In this document: piece by piece, positions 1 to 12,788 of the stretch
Layout of the letters: each line of letters opens with the position of its first letter
Numbering within the stretch: position 1 is the stretch's first letter
DNA from: Mayamaea pseudoterrestris
Lineage: Eukaryota > Bacillariophyta > Bacillariophyceae > Sellaphorales > Sellaphoraceae
Assembly: GCA_027923505.1 (NCBI GenBank)
Contig: BROI01000016.1
Location: 248,001-312,000, forward strand
Reading direction: 5' to 3'
DNA: 64,000 nt
Translations under genes and position numbers: made by a program
Notes under the pieces: model-generated
Database searches by the model: none
What the model was told of the DNA's origin: nothing
What the model saw: the letters and a program-made list of their open reading frames with translations, nothing else

Positions 1-123
1 GTCGTGGCGGATACGCAGCGACTGTAAAAGCGACTGACATGCAATCGGACATGGAGATGCATGAACGTACATCCAAGCAGACTTTCATAAAGTAGTTGCG
101 GATTGATGATAATTAAACAAAAT

Positions 124-2923
124 TTAGATGAATGCACCACCTACTGGAAGGCTTTTTGGACCGTCTTGCTGTACTATGGCATCCAATGACTGAATCAAGA
201 GTTCGACGCGGGCGTAGCAGTCGCCAGTTTCGGGTCCCAAAACAGCGTAGCCGTTAGCTAGGAAGCGACGAAGCATATCCACATCCGACTTGACGGCCTG
301 CTCCATGGACTTGTTTGCATGATGACGCGCATTAAATTGCGTCGCCGACCCATGGAGGGCGGCAACAGACGCCTGCAAATCAGCACTCTCGACAAAACAT
401 CTTAGTCGCGAAATGTGAATGGACATTCTCACAATGTCCTGACAAACTTCTTCGGTCAAGACACCCACATACTCTTCCTTATGAATCGTATCGTCATTTG
501 TTTTCATGTCAGCCTCCTTTGATTGGTCTTTATCGTCATCAGCACTGAGTTTCCTTGCCCAATGTGTCAGTTCGTCGCAAAACCACTGTTCCACCCCGGG
601 CAGCTTTTCGGTAGATTTTTGGCTACTGGAATCAGAGCTTGCAACTCGCATGACCTTGTGCAGCAACTCTATTGTGCGCATTGCAAATTCCCTTTCGTCA
701 ATGAACGTGCCGATCGCAGTTTTCACACATGGTAACGCCAAATCTTTCCATGTGAATCGACCCATTGTTTCGCCATTTCCGGAAAGCGCCCAATAATCAT
801 CTCTCAATCTCCGAACAGGCAGTCCATGTCGTAGCAATCGTCGCACAATGTGGAACTCGACTAACGAAACGTGCAGTCGCCGGCAACTGACCTCCACTTC
901 GCCGGCTTTAAGAAATGGGACGAGCCTCAATTGCTGTTTAAATGGGTGTGCCTTCCGTATGGCGCGATACGTCTCCGTAAAAGTGTCCTTGCCTCCAACT
1001 GAATTTAAAGCGGACACTTTATTCGGCGACAAGCGCTTACGCGAAAGCAGCTTGGAAGATGCAGGAACAGACTGCAGTTGCGGCTGCTGCCTCGCCGAAC
1101 GACCTGTCATCGGGGCCATATCTTGGTCAAGCGCAGATTTCGCTGCTGCAATCACATCATTTTGGGAGACACTATTTGGCGTTGAGAGCTTGTGCGGTAG
1201 GTGCCCGGGAATGGCGGGGACTGACTGCGACTGCGACTGCCGTAGAGCCGAATGTCCCGACGAAGCGTTAATGTCTTGGCCAAGTCCAGCCTTCGCTGCT
1301 TCCATGACATCATCGTGGCATTTCTGAAACAATAACCTCTGCTGCGCGACCAAAGCCACTTCTGCAGAGAATGAATCTGTCGGAGACCGTTCTTCCTTGT
1401 TCTGACTGCTACTTTTTGCTCGTGCCTGCAATGGAGTTCCATCCGCAATAGCAAGTTGTAGAGCTCTCGCTGCTTCTGCGACTGCTTCCATGTTTGTCAT
1501 TTCTAGCCAGCGGACTTGGCCTGTAGTGGACAATATCTTATGCAAGAAACGGCCTCTCGTACCCTTGACGGCAGCTACGACTTCTTTGGCCACTTTATCA
1601 CTATTGTGTCGCTCACGTAGCGCTGCCACGTAGTCATTTCGTCGACTACCTGCAATCTCGTAAAAGCGTTTATTACCTGGAAGGCACCAATATGTATCGG
1701 GTTTGTCATTTCCTACCAGAACATCTTGGATATTGATGTCTGTAATTGTTTCATCGGAAAGCGGGTTTTTGAATGAGTCGTTGCCACCAATTGATGCTTT
1801 ACTGACAGAATTCCGCGACTGCGGCTCCGGCGACACGGCGACTGGATGCGAAAACATCCGATTTACTATACAAGCCGGCAATGCAGTACTTTTAACTTGG
1901 TCTGTGTCCGTTGTCGCTGCAGGTTGATCAAAATGAGGTAGCGCCGTCACCGTCGACTTTTTGCAGCGCTGCTCACGCCCCATTGCTAAATCTCGTATAG
2001 CTTGCTCTGTTTTGGCCATGACAACAAAATCTGAGACTTCCGTCCACTTTGTGATTGCGTCGTCGGTATTCGAGTTAATCGGGCGTAGAAACCGGCCGCC
2101 TTCGGCCTTGATAGTTGACACGATAGCTCGCACTACTTGTCGCACGTTGCAGTTTAATTGAATTTCCGCCTCGTAGACGCTTTGAAACTGGCAAACAAGC
2201 TCTCGAAAGCATATGTTTCCTTCGTGTTTCTTTGTCTGACTCCCACTTTCGAGCAGGACATCATTGCGAGTAAATTCAGTGATTGTAGTATTGCAGCTGT
2301 CAGCTGAGCCTGCTTCTGATAACGCACGGAAAAGCCAAGAAAGTAAGGGTAATGTAGACTCATGAGTTGCACAAACCAGTCGATTATGGCTCACCTTTTG
2401 TCGCTTGCAGAGCCTGCAATGACTGCCTTTTCGACGAGTCTGACGACTCCATTGTCGCTTGGTCGAAAGCAGCCATCGCTCCGTCGGGCCTTGCAACGTT
2501 GAGACTGGTCCGCTGCGACTGTCGAGAGTCGGACGCCTTGCCAGCCTGCTGATACTCTTTGTGTTTCGGCATCATTTTGCGTTGTTTCGCCATTTGAAAA
2601 ATGTCAAGCAGTTGGAATGTCTTTTGGAAGGCCTCCCTGTTCGAGGCTTGTGTCCAACCACACGTCCCGTCCACGCAAGACGCAAAGAGAAACCGACCAC
2701 CTTCGGCATTGATGGCAGCGACGATCTCCATTGCAACTTGTGCATTCAACGGTTTCCGAGCTGCTTTCGCGTTTGCTGTCAAATGACGCGCGGCCATTTC
2801 TTGAAAGCGAACGTTTCCTGGATGAGATGAAATGTCGCCTTGAGTAGTTCCAAAAAGAATGTCGTTGGAAGCAATGTTGGTAATGAAGGGATCTTGTCCA
2901 ATGTTTGAATCATTGTTGTCCAT
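124..2923 (-). CDS. Protein with three DUF6824 domains, two exons
   Basis: Two overlapping minus-strand reading frames join into one gene. Exon 1 is 2923-2395 and exon 2 is 2315-124. The 79-bp intron (2394-2316) has donor G|GTGAGC and acceptor TTATCAG, and the join keeps frame to give about 906 aa. I chose the ATG at 2923 (context GCCATGG) over an in-frame ATG at 3046. Three copies of the domain Pfam calls DUF6824 are visible. They lie near residues 20-115 (NDILFG, HPGNVRF, EGGRFL), 194-290 (NDVLLE, HEGNICF, EGGRFL) and 374-466 (QDVLVG, PGNKRF, RGRFL). The family is abundant in diatoms and has no assigned function; a nucleic-acid or protein-binding role is only a guess. The C-terminal third matches nothing I recognise. 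The middle is low-complexity and rich in S/Q. Confidence 0.75.
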
Positions 2924-3688
2924 GGCGAACGTTTTAATTAGATGCTGCGAATGGCAACGATGGTTCATATATAATGAGAATGCACAGGAATACGAATCGC
3001 TATACTTTGGGAAACGACAAGGTCTTCGCCCATCTTGCTCACTCATGAAGAGGCTTAACAGTCAATGCATCATCTCGATATCGATCGTTTCCGTATTGCT
3101 TACCAGATTATCGAAAATCAATGAGGCAGATAGGAACGTTCCAAGTGAATGGCAGAATCATCGTCATGGTCGTTGTTGAAACAGAGACGAAAGGGCCGCG
3201 TCGATTGATTGCGCTGCGACTCCCAAGACTCACAATTGCCGTCATTAACTGTAAGTAAGAGTATTGTATTTTTAGCCGTTTCGGACGCTCACGAGTATGG
3301 TTCTAGCTTCAGTCCTCGGACACTTGGATTGCAAGCACAATCGAACATAATGACTTCGAAACTTCGTTGTAGTTGCCATCCATCAAAGCAGCTGGTAAAT
3401 GTAATGTATGTAAGATTAGCAGCAGCCATTTTGCATGAATCAAGCAACTTGACTCTATAGTACCTTGCCATATCATGTCAGTGCTATTCTTGAAAGTTTT
3501 TCAGCAGCAGCAGACCAAGCTTGTCGCATCAGAAAACAGCAATTGCTGCTCCAATCCGACATACGATACATTCCTGTCCTGTCAAACATCAGACACATGG
3601 CCCTTGTTGGGTTGTTGGCAGATGAATCAACAAGGATCAGCAAGGCTAGAGCTTATCTTCAGCTTGTGATGGTGTTTTCTTTTGGAAC
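2924..3688. other. Intergenic sequence without a convincing gene
   Basis: Only short overlapping reading frames in all phases are present. Nothing resembles a protein family I know. The stretch nearest 2924 should hold the promoter and leader of the DUF6824 gene. From about 3690 the sequence becomes repetitive. Confidence 0.5.
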
Positions 3689-3880
3689 AGGCTTCAGTTC
3701 ATCATTGATCAGTAAAACTTGTCAATGCAATCCTGCCATGGTAGTGGAAGGGTGGAATGGTGTGGTATAGTCTCATTTCATTGGTTTATGAACCATAAAA
3801 TGATGGGCCTAGCCATTGTTCCTGCTAAATGCCACCTGCTCTGGCGGCCACAAGCACATGGAATTTTCCAGTCTTGCGCA
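3689..3880 (+). repeat. 192-bp direct repeat, copy A
   Basis: This block is repeated at 4041-4232 in the same orientation, with roughly nine bases in ten matching by eye. Both copies start AGGCTTCAGTTCATC and end CAGTCTTGCGCA. After copy A the sequence continues CAAACCC. The spacer between the copies is 160 bp. No coding potential is evident. The origin is unknown; it may be a fragment of an unrecognised dispersed element. Confidence 0.85.
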
Positions 3881-4040
3881 CAAACCCAAAATAGATCTTT
3901 GGTGACTGCTCTACATCCCATGGCATGGATTACAATCACCAGGCTTTGGCCACACTGTGGCCAATGCTACAGAGAATGTGTAGAAACAACTACACCAGCT
4001 GACTTTCAACACCAACCAGGATCCAATAACTTGATAAAGG

Positions 4041-4232
4041 AGGCTTCAGTTCATCATTGATCAGTTATACATGTCAATGCTATCCTGCCATGGTAGTGGA
4101 AGGGTGCCATGGTGTGGTATAGTCTCATTTCATTGATTTATGAACCATAAAATGATGGGCCTAGCCATTGTTCCTGCTATATGCCACTTGCTCTGGCACC
4201 CACAAGCACATGGAATGATCCAGTCTTGCGCA
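4041..4232 (+). repeat. 192-bp direct repeat, copy B, abutting the LTR element
   Basis: This is the second copy of the block at 3689-3880. Its last matched base (4232) lies one base before the left LTR of the Ty1/copia element (4234). The element therefore appears to have inserted in or at the end of this copy. The expected continuation of the repeat (as after copy A) is not found beyond the right LTR. Confidence 0.85.
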
Positions 4233-4233
4233 T

Positions 4234-4544
4234 TGCAGGATGCGAACGAAAACAGCGAAAATCGGGCAAGTCACACCGAATGTCCGATAGGGTGACACAG
4301 CGGCACTCGCGGCTCACCACAGCCTCACGATCGCGTGATGCGTGGCAGCGACGGCTTCGAAGCGATTCAACAAGTATATTGCTGAAACTAGTGCGATATA
4401 GAGTAGAAACAAGCAGACTTACTAAGCTTGAAGAGTTAAGAAAGCGATTTATTCGTCTCTCGTATTGTAGCAACTGCAAGCTTGGATTGGCCATCCAAGG
4501 ACAGCTACAAGCGAAAGGTGCAACGATTTGATTTACAAGTTACA
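4234..4544 (+). repeat. Left LTR of the Ty1/copia element
   Basis: A 311-bp direct repeat beginning TGCAGGATGCG and ending GTTACA, matching 10499-10809 with no difference seen by eye. It has the usual TG...CA ends. The bases just inside it (AGATTAACACTG) do not resemble the initiator-Met tRNA primer site that many Ty1/copia elements use. Confidence 0.9.
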
Positions 4545-7500
4545 AGATTAACACTGTCTTGAGACTCATTGCCTCGGCATAGAGACTTTATCGACGAAGA
4601 GTACTATTGATTTACGAAGTAACGTGGACGCACGTTGGTTCTTGGCCCGGAAAGTTCCGCAGGTGATAGCAAGAACATTGTCACGACGACAACGATGGCG
4701 GAAACTCGCGCGCAGAAAGACGCGGCGTTTGCGCATGTTTACGAAGAGAACGTAGGCGTTTTCCAAGATCCTCAGTTCAAGGAGTTATTCGACGAACTCG
4801 GAGTAGAATCGCTTACGCAACTGATCGAGATGGAGTACGACGATTTCGCGACGAAGTGGAACGTCACGACGACGACAACGACGACGACTGACGATGGCGA
4901 CAATGTCACGCAGGAAACGAGCGAACACTCGCTAACGAAGATGAAACAACGCACGATCACGAACGCGATCGAATGGTATTTGGCGCAAGAGTCGCCGGAC
5001 ATCAAGACATGGTCGCAACTGACCACCGAAACGCTGGCGACGTTCGTCACAGCACGAGCGAAGGAACGAGTCCAAGCGCGCAACATTGCGAGCGTGGGCA
5101 GCGGAAGCGGAGCGAAACCTCCAGCGAAGGAAAGCGAAACGGAATCCAAGAAGGACGAATCCAAGGACTCCACGCTAACGAACGAAGGCAACGAGTCGAA
5201 GCCTGACTCGGCCGACAAGGTGCCACCGACGAGTGTGGACGTGGACACGAAGCAGTCACCGACATCCGTACTGGACCTCGGCGACGACGAAGACGACGAG
5301 AAGTATTCAGACCAATTTACGAAGTCTATCAAGTTCTCGGCGAGGGATTGTAAAGAAATGAAGCTGGATTCCTCGTGGAAACAGTGGATTTCCGAGTTGA
5401 AAGTCATCGCTACATTGCATGACTTCCACGAAGTCTTTGACGACGATTATGACCCGAAGGAAAAGGGACCGAAAGAACAGAAGGCGTATGCAAAGAAGAA
5501 TGTGTTTGTATACAGGATCTTTCTCACGCACTGTCGAACTCCGTCTGCATCACTCGCAGTACAGCAGTTCAAGAAGACGATGGACGGACGCGAAGTCTAC
5601 CAACGATTGCGAACGCGATACGAAGAAGGCGCTACTGCTCACATCGAGAAGGAACGCGCGCGAACGGAACTGCAGGGAATGCGGCTGACCGAGAAGTGGT
5701 CACGGCCGACGATCGAATTTCTCGCACTGTTCTACAAGAAAGTCATCTGGCTGCTCGAAATGGACGCAGAAGCTCTGACAGGTTTACAACGATACGACAT
5801 GCTACGCGACGCTTTCTCCGAGCACACAGGATTCAGCGCATCACTAGCAGGTTTTGACGGAATGATTGCCATCAAGAAACACATGGGGCAACACGACTCG
5901 GAAGACAATTTCGCGCAGTTGTACGCGCACTTAGAAGAGTGCTGCATCAAGTATGACAAGAAACACCCATCGACGACGAAGACTAAGCGCACAATCAATC
6001 AAGCGCAGTCTAGTGGAACGAAAGGAGGCGGCGGCGGCAATGGCGGCGCGACTCCAAGCGGCTTATCGGCGGAACGATTTGCAGCGATCATGAAGAAACC
6101 TCACGCGAGCGTGAAGGATGAAGTCTGGTTGAGGATGAAGTTTGATCAGCGAAAGCAGTTGAAGGACAAGCGTGCGACGGCGCCCAAGACACCCGAAAAC
6201 GGATGGCGACCGCGCAACCAACGAGGCACGGCTACGACGCAGACGCAAGTCAACGCGGCGCATCAAGAGCGTCACGCGACGGAATCTGTAGCGAACGATC
6301 ACGCAAGCGTTCCTGGCACGATTAATATTCAGCCCGGCAATAGTGGAATGTCAGTCCAAACGGCTGCACGATCGGTTCTGCAAGCGAACAATGCGAGTAC
6401 TACAACTCAGCAAGTGACAGGATCGTTGACGACTGATAACACCGGACGAGGTACATTCAGCTTCAACATGCATCGTCGTATGCGCGTCAATCGCGCACAC
6501 TACGAGCGGATCAACGAAGGCGCGCTCATCGACAGCGGCGCGAACGGAGGCTTATGCGGAGGAGACATGCTCGTCGTTTCGGAAACGAACGCCGAGGTGG
6601 ATGTGACTGGTATTGACGATCATATTGTCCCAGCTCTCAAGATTGGCACTGCAGCTGGACTGGCAAAGACCCTTAGTGGCGAAACCATTCTGCTTCTGTG
6701 TCACCAGTATGCTTTAAAGCGAGACGGACCGACGATTCATTGCCCGAATCAATTGCGCGCAATGGGACATCGCGTCGACGATATTCCGACCATGTTTGGC
6801 GGAACGCAACGAATTACGACGAACATTGAGGCTACGTTTTGCCATTGGCAATTCGCGATGGCCTGGTGTACTTGGACGTGACGAAACCCACGTTCGATGA
6901 TTTGATAAGTATCCGACTGTCATCATGACGTCGGACGTGCCGGGGACCCGACTGTTTACGATGTCGAGCACGCGCACGACGATTTCGACGAACGAGATCA
7001 CGATTATGGATCTTTCGACGAACGATTCGATGATGACGGTATCACGCACCGCAATCGTCACACGCCGACACGCACTGGCGACGAACTTGACGTACTGATC
7101 AATCGGTGCGTGCGACACGCTCAGTTTTCACGCGTTAATTTGCGGAAGCTAAGAAGCAAGGAACCGGACTATAATGCTCTTCGGCCGTACCTCGGATGGG
7201 TCCCGACTGAGCGCGTTCAACAGACTTTACGTCACACGGAAGCATGGTATCATCTCAGCGCACACCCGCGATTACCATTTCGACACCTCACGAAATCACG
7301 ATTTCCGGCCGCGAACGTTCAGCGGTTGCGCGAACTATTCGCCACGGACACGATACACTCTGACACGCCAGCTTTGGATGATGGAATTTAGGGCATGGGG
7401 AGCTACTAAGAGCAGCTCTTTGTTGGACGAGAAAGTTTTTACACGCGCGGCTACCCGATGAAGTCGGAGAGCGAAATGTCAAACGCGTTAGAGGATTTTA

Positions 7501-10498
7501 TCCGCGAAGTGGGCGCTCCTAACGGACTGCTCAGCGACAATGCCAAGTCGGAGACTGGCAAGGCTGTGAGGGATCTCTGTCGGATGTACAATATTCCTCA
7601 AGTGACCACAGAACCGGGTCATCCAGAACAAAATCCATGCGAACGTCACACGTCGCACATTAAGCCAATGATGGAGAACCTCCAACGAGATTCGGGTTCG
7701 CCAGGCCATTGCTGGGTTTTGCTGATTAAATTCGTAATCATGATACTGAACGTCCTCGCGACGAAATCGCTGGGATGGCGCACGCCAACGGAAGTTGCGT
7801 TCGGAAATCTGCCGGATATTTCGCCTTTGTTACATTTCAAGTGGTGGGAACCGGTCACGTTTGAGGCGCAGGGGAGTTTCCCTCGGCGGTACGATCTGGC
7901 AACGGCCGATTCGTGGGCATCGCAGAGAATAGCGGTCCGCACATGACTTTTCTCGTTCTGACGGACGACACGCTTCAGGCGATTCCGCGCTCCAACGTGG
8001 TCTCGCGCAGCTACTTGTTACCACGAGAGTTGCCTTCCTTCCCTGAGTACAGAGGGGAGATTTCTGAAGAAGCTACACGCGCAAGCGAGCGAAATTTTGA
8101 CACTCCCGATCTCGCGACAGGACGCTACCATAGCACGAATGTGACAGAAAGTAGTCACGACAACTACGAAGGAAACGACGACGAAACGATTCCGATGGCG
8201 AACCACGCCAACGTACCAGCGAAGTTCTTCAGAAGGGCTGAGCAAGAATCAGGGAATAAATGCCCTCTGTTCTCTCCAAGCGAACTCATCGGACGCACGT
8301 TCGTAAGGGAACACGAAAACGGTCAGAAAATGCGAGCGACTGTATGCGAATATATCGAAGTACGCGATAACGAGCTACTCGAAACGACGAAAGGTTTCCT
8401 AATCCAAATGGGAGAGGAGCCAGCGAAAGACTTAATAAGTTACAACGAACTGTCGGATTTAATCGAACGACAGATGGACGAAGATATACGAAACGATCCG
8501 GCGACTCAGTGGGTATTCACGAAGGTAATCGGACACGAGCTTAATTTGAAACCGAACGATCCGACATACAAAGGAAGTTCAAGTAACGTTCTCGTCGAAT
8601 GGACTGACGGAACGACGACGTGGGAGCCTCTCGCGATCATGAAGAAGGACGATCCGATAACGATCGCAGAGTATGGACTCAAGCACGGCTTACTCGACAA
8701 GCCAGGATGGAAGCAGCTGGAGCATTACACTCGGAAGCGAAAGAAGTTTCGACAGATGGTAACAGCGGCGAAACGAAAATCGAAAGCAAACGGCGTACGC
8801 TACAAATTCGGCGTAAGGTTGCCGCGCAATTATAAAGATGCGAAAGCTCTCGACGAGATCAACGGCAACACGCTGTGGACGGATGCGATTCGAACGGAAT
8901 TAAATCAGATAAATGATTACGACACGTTCGCAGATCAAGGAGTCGGTAAGGTTATGCCGGCGCCGTGGAAACGAATAAACGTGCACATGATATTCGATGT
9001 CAAGCACGATTTGCGACGGAAAGCACGACTCGTTGCAGGAGGACATATGACAGAGCCGCCGAAGGATTCAGTTTACTCGGGCGTTGTGTCATTGCGAAGT
9101 CTACGAATGGTAGCGATGTTAGCGGAACTCAACGGTCTGGAACTGTGGGCAGCTGACGTCGGCAACGCATACTTGGAAGCGAAAACGAAAGAGAAGGTTT
9201 ATATCGTGGCAGGTCCGGAGTTCGGGGAGCTCGAGGGTCACACGCTCACGATCGTGAAGGCATTATACGGTCTTCGCACGTCAGGCGCACGCTGGCACGA
9301 GCACTTTGCAGACACGCTCCGCGACATTGGCTTCATGCCGTGTATCGCAGAACCGGACGTGTGGATGCGCGATAAAGGCACGCACTACGAATACGTTTGT
9401 GTGTATGTCGACGATTTAGCGATAGCGATGAAGCAACCGAAGGAACTAACGGATCTTTTAATTGAGAACTACAACTACAAGTTGAAGGGCGTCGGTCCAT
9501 TGGCATATCATTTGGGCGCAGACGTTTGGCGAGACGACGACGGCGTACTCTGCTTCGGAGCGAAGAAGTACGTCACAAGACTACTAGCGAACTACAAAGA
9601 AATGTTCGGCGAGGAACCGCGACCGCAGACAAGTCCACTACGCGACGGCGATCATCCGGAACTCGACGAAACGAAAGAACTTGACGACGACGGAATTGCG
9701 AAGTATCAATCGATAATTGGTGCGTTGCAATGGGCAGTAAGTTTATGTCGATTCGACATTCACTGTGCTGTCATGACTATGGGGAGATTCCGAGCTGCGC
9801 CACGAGCGGGGCACTTGGAACGGTTGAAGCATATTTGCGGATACTTACGAAGATACCCGGATGGAGCGATTCGATTCAACGTTTCGATTCCAACGGACGA
9901 GCGATACGCGACAGTTGACAAGATGGATTGGGATTACAGTGTGTACGGCAAGATCTGCGAAGAGCTTCCGTGGAACATGCCCACGCCGCGCGGCAAGGCG
10001 GTGCGAATGTCAACGTTCGAAGATGCGAACCTGTACCACGATTACACGACGGGACGGGCAGCGATGGGCATGCTACACATGTTGAATGGAACAGTCGTTG
10101 ATTGGTTTTCGAAACGCCAAGCGACGGTCGAGACGGCGACGTACGGCTCGGAGTTTGTAGCAGCGAGAGTGAGCACGGAGCAGATCATGGATCTTCGCTT
10201 CACGCTACGCATGTTGGGAGTTCCGCTCGACGGACCTTCATGGATGTTTGGAGACAACAAGTCGGTAACGCAAAGCAGCAACCTACCGCACTCTAGTCTG
10301 ACGAAGCGACACAATGCACTGGCATTTCACCGTGTACGCGAAGCGATTGCGGCGGGAATTATTAATTTCAACCACATCATGGGAACGACAAACCCGGCGG
10401 ATGTACTTACCAAGTTTCTTCCACGGGCTACGGCAAGCAAGCACTTAAAGAACCTGCTCTTCAAGGAATCTAACTATTAGGTATGACTTGAGGGGAGT

Positions 10499-10809
10499 TG
10501 CAGGATGCGAACGAAAACAGCGAAAATCGGGCAAGTCACACCGAATGTCCGATAGGGTGACACAGCGGCACTCGCGGCTCACCACAGCCTCACGATCGCG
10601 TGATGCGTGGCAGCGACGGCTTCGAAGCGATTCAACAAGTATATTGCTGAAACTAGTGCGATATAGAGTAGAAACAAGCAGACTTACTAAGCTTGAAGAG
10701 TTAAGAAAGCGATTTATTCGTCTCTCGTATTGTAGCAACTGCAAGCTTGGATTGGCCATCCAAGGACAGCTACAAGCGAAAGGTGCAACGATTTGATTTA
10801 CAAGTTACA
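10499..10809 (+). repeat. Right LTR of the Ty1/copia element
   Basis: The second copy of the 311-bp LTR, preceded by a short purine-rich tract that fits a polypurine primer. The five bases outside it (ATCGT) do not match those outside the left LTR (GCGCAT end), so no target-site duplication is seen. Confidence 0.9.
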
Positions 10810-10819
10810 ATCGTCAACG

Positions 10820-10886
10820 CAAGCGGGCCGCTTGGCTAAGCGTGCCGCTTAGGCGGCCCGCTTACCTAAGCGGATCGCTTAAGCGG
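10820..10886. repeat. Cluster of four AAGCG-core palindromes
   Basis: Four short inverted repeats follow each other: CAAGCG/CGCTTG (10820-10834), CTAAGCG/CGCTTAG (10836-10852), CCGCTTA/TAAGCGG (10858-10873) and the perfect palindrome CGCTTAAGCG (10876-10885). Such clusters are typical of subterminal regions of DNA transposons or MITEs and of multimeric protein-binding sites. The cluster starts 11 bp outside the right LTR. I saw no second copy in the window. Confidence 0.8.
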
Positions 10887-12788
10887 GGATTTTGGCAGCT
10901 GTTGCGCGCCAGCCAAGCCTGGCTATGCGCGCGTGCACATTTTGCTTAAGTAATGATTCGCACGACTGGAATTGAGTACCGGAACGATATTTTTGGTGAA
11001 TCAGCGCTTTTTCCGGACGCTCCTGATGCACATCCTGCACTGTCTACTGTCATTGTCGAATGTGCGGATAATTGTAAAGTTCTTTGGCTTGAGTATATCT
11101 CACTTGATGCTGTTGCCCTGACGAGCACACCAGCCAAGAAGGGATGGAACGAACGACGTACAGACGGAATGAAGGACTACCACAAGATCAACGGAATTGC
11201 AAACCGGAGCAATTGGATTGCCTTCAAGGCCATCCGAGTCGCAAGGAAACGGATATGATCAGTTGTTGCAAGATAGGCTCGAGTGTTGTCGACCCAGGAA
11301 CTAAAAGAGATCTCTCTTGGGAGCAGCATAAAGGCTTTGATTGTTTAATTACTACCTGCAGGCTTCCTGTCGTCCGTGTGTTGGTTTCTGCCCGTACCTC
11401 CACAGCTTCGCTTCCTCGTTGTCGTCATGTCGTCTGCTGTGGATTTGCTTCGGTCTCTCGTGTCCGATGCGGCTTCTCCTGCGTCCACTGAGGCCACGCC
11501 TTCTGGTGATCCCAATCGCGTCTTGGCGTTCGACGAGGCGGCGATTGAGTCTGAGTCGGCGCGACAAGGTAAGCACAAAGTTTCCGGGGGGGGGGAGCGT
11601 CTCCCTCGATGAGTAGAGTCGGTTTGATTGAGGTCATGGTGGACAGTGACGGCTATGCTGAAGGAATTTGCGGAGGCAAGGTTGGAGAGACTCGCTTCTG
11701 CTGTGACGAGAATTGCGTGACGAAGTGTCATTCAAAGAAACTGCGTTTTGATGAATCCATCAGTAACTTGGTGCACTTCTTCATTACTTCTACTCCCACT
11801 ACAGGCTCCTTCGCGACCGCCCTCGCCGCACCCTCTCTTCCCAAGGACCAGGCCAAAGCGACGTCCTTTACTCAGTTCTTCACATTCAAGCTCAACTTCA
11901 TGAGTGAGATGGGCGAGACCAAGGAGAGTTGGGAGCTCCTCGCTGGAATGATTCACCAAATGTGGACTGACTTTCACAAGGTGCGCGCGGAAGCAGCCCT
12001 GGTGAACTATGAGGCCGACGAAGATGAACAAACCATGTGGCGGTTACTTGTGGAGCATGATGCAGTCGCATCAGATTCCGGTTACTTGGAGAAGGATTTC
12101 AACCACGCGGTGTCAAGTGAGATTCACTCATTGAAACGGTGAGCTGTAAGTTTGCGGGTGCTTACGCAGAAGCTGGAGAAGGACTGTCAGTTTGCTGTCA
12201 AGACGGCAAACGAGGCCAAGAAGCTGGCTGAGAGAGGACAAGCTCGGGAACTGACGGCGAAAGCCAAGCGGGTTGCCTGGCTCTGGCGAGGCGGCGGCGG
12301 GAAGGGAGCCTTATAAGTGGGTTGGGGAGTATGTGGAAGGGCGCAACGCGCCGGACAGCAAGAGGTCGGGCGGCGAATGGGAATAGTTTGCAAGACTTTT
12401 CCTTTCTGGGGATGGGTGTCGGCTCAGGAAGGAGCGGGGAGGTGGTGTGATAGTGAGTTGAAGGTGGGCGGAGGACGTTTGAGGAAATGGAGCTGGCGCA
12501 GGTGAAGTGGTTAGAGCAGAGCGCTGGAGGATTGGCTAGCGAGACAGCAGGAGGCGGATGTCGTGTGCTTTGATAACATAAGACCTGGAGCTGCGATGCG
12601 TATGGAAGCCCGGAGTGGGAATTAGTTATCTGGTTTGGTTCCTACCTCGTGGCAATGTACCCCTAGGTTGGATTAGACAGTCATCTTATTAGGCACCTGA
12701 GTTGGGAGGCGTCACCAACGTGAGTTCGTTTCATCCACTTGGCGACATGGAGTTTACGTATCGCCAAATTCCTCAGGAGGGGCGAAAA
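10887..12788 (+). other. Decayed, unassigned stretch with gene-like fragments
   Basis: Several short plus-strand frames look once-coding but match no family I recognise. One is at about 10953-11258, a compact ~100-aa frame with many charged and aromatic residues. A second starts at an ATG at 11427, and a longer frame at about 11609-12142 encodes a Glu/Asp-rich segment. A Lys/Glu/Ala-rich, coiled-coil-like piece follows near 12150-12260. A gag-like or other mobile-element origin is possible because transposon sequence lies on both sides, but no diagnostic motif is present. The rest of the stretch is featureless. I treat it as relic sequence and attempt no gene model. Confidence 0.35.

Larger units (their letters stand above)
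4234..10809 (+). mobile_element. Ty1/copia-family LTR retrotransposon fossil, about 6.6 kb
   Basis: The element is bounded by two direct LTRs of 311 bp that look identical. Parts in order are: a gag-like region (about 4.6-6.5 kb), an aspartic protease signature (DSGA, near 6.5 kb), an integrase core (about 7.4-8.0 kb), a chromodomain-like EWTDGTTTWEP segment (near 8.6 kb), reverse transcriptase with YVDD (about 8.8-9.9 kb) and RNase H ending near 10.5 kb. The protease-integrase-RT-RNase H order and the RNase H tail place it in Ty1/copia, and it resembles the CoDi elements of diatoms. A purine run (GAGGGGAG) precedes the right LTR. It is broken, with about three or four breaks in the coding part. 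Identical LTRs imply a recent insertion or later homogenisation. No target-site duplication is visible at its ends. Confidence 0.93.
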
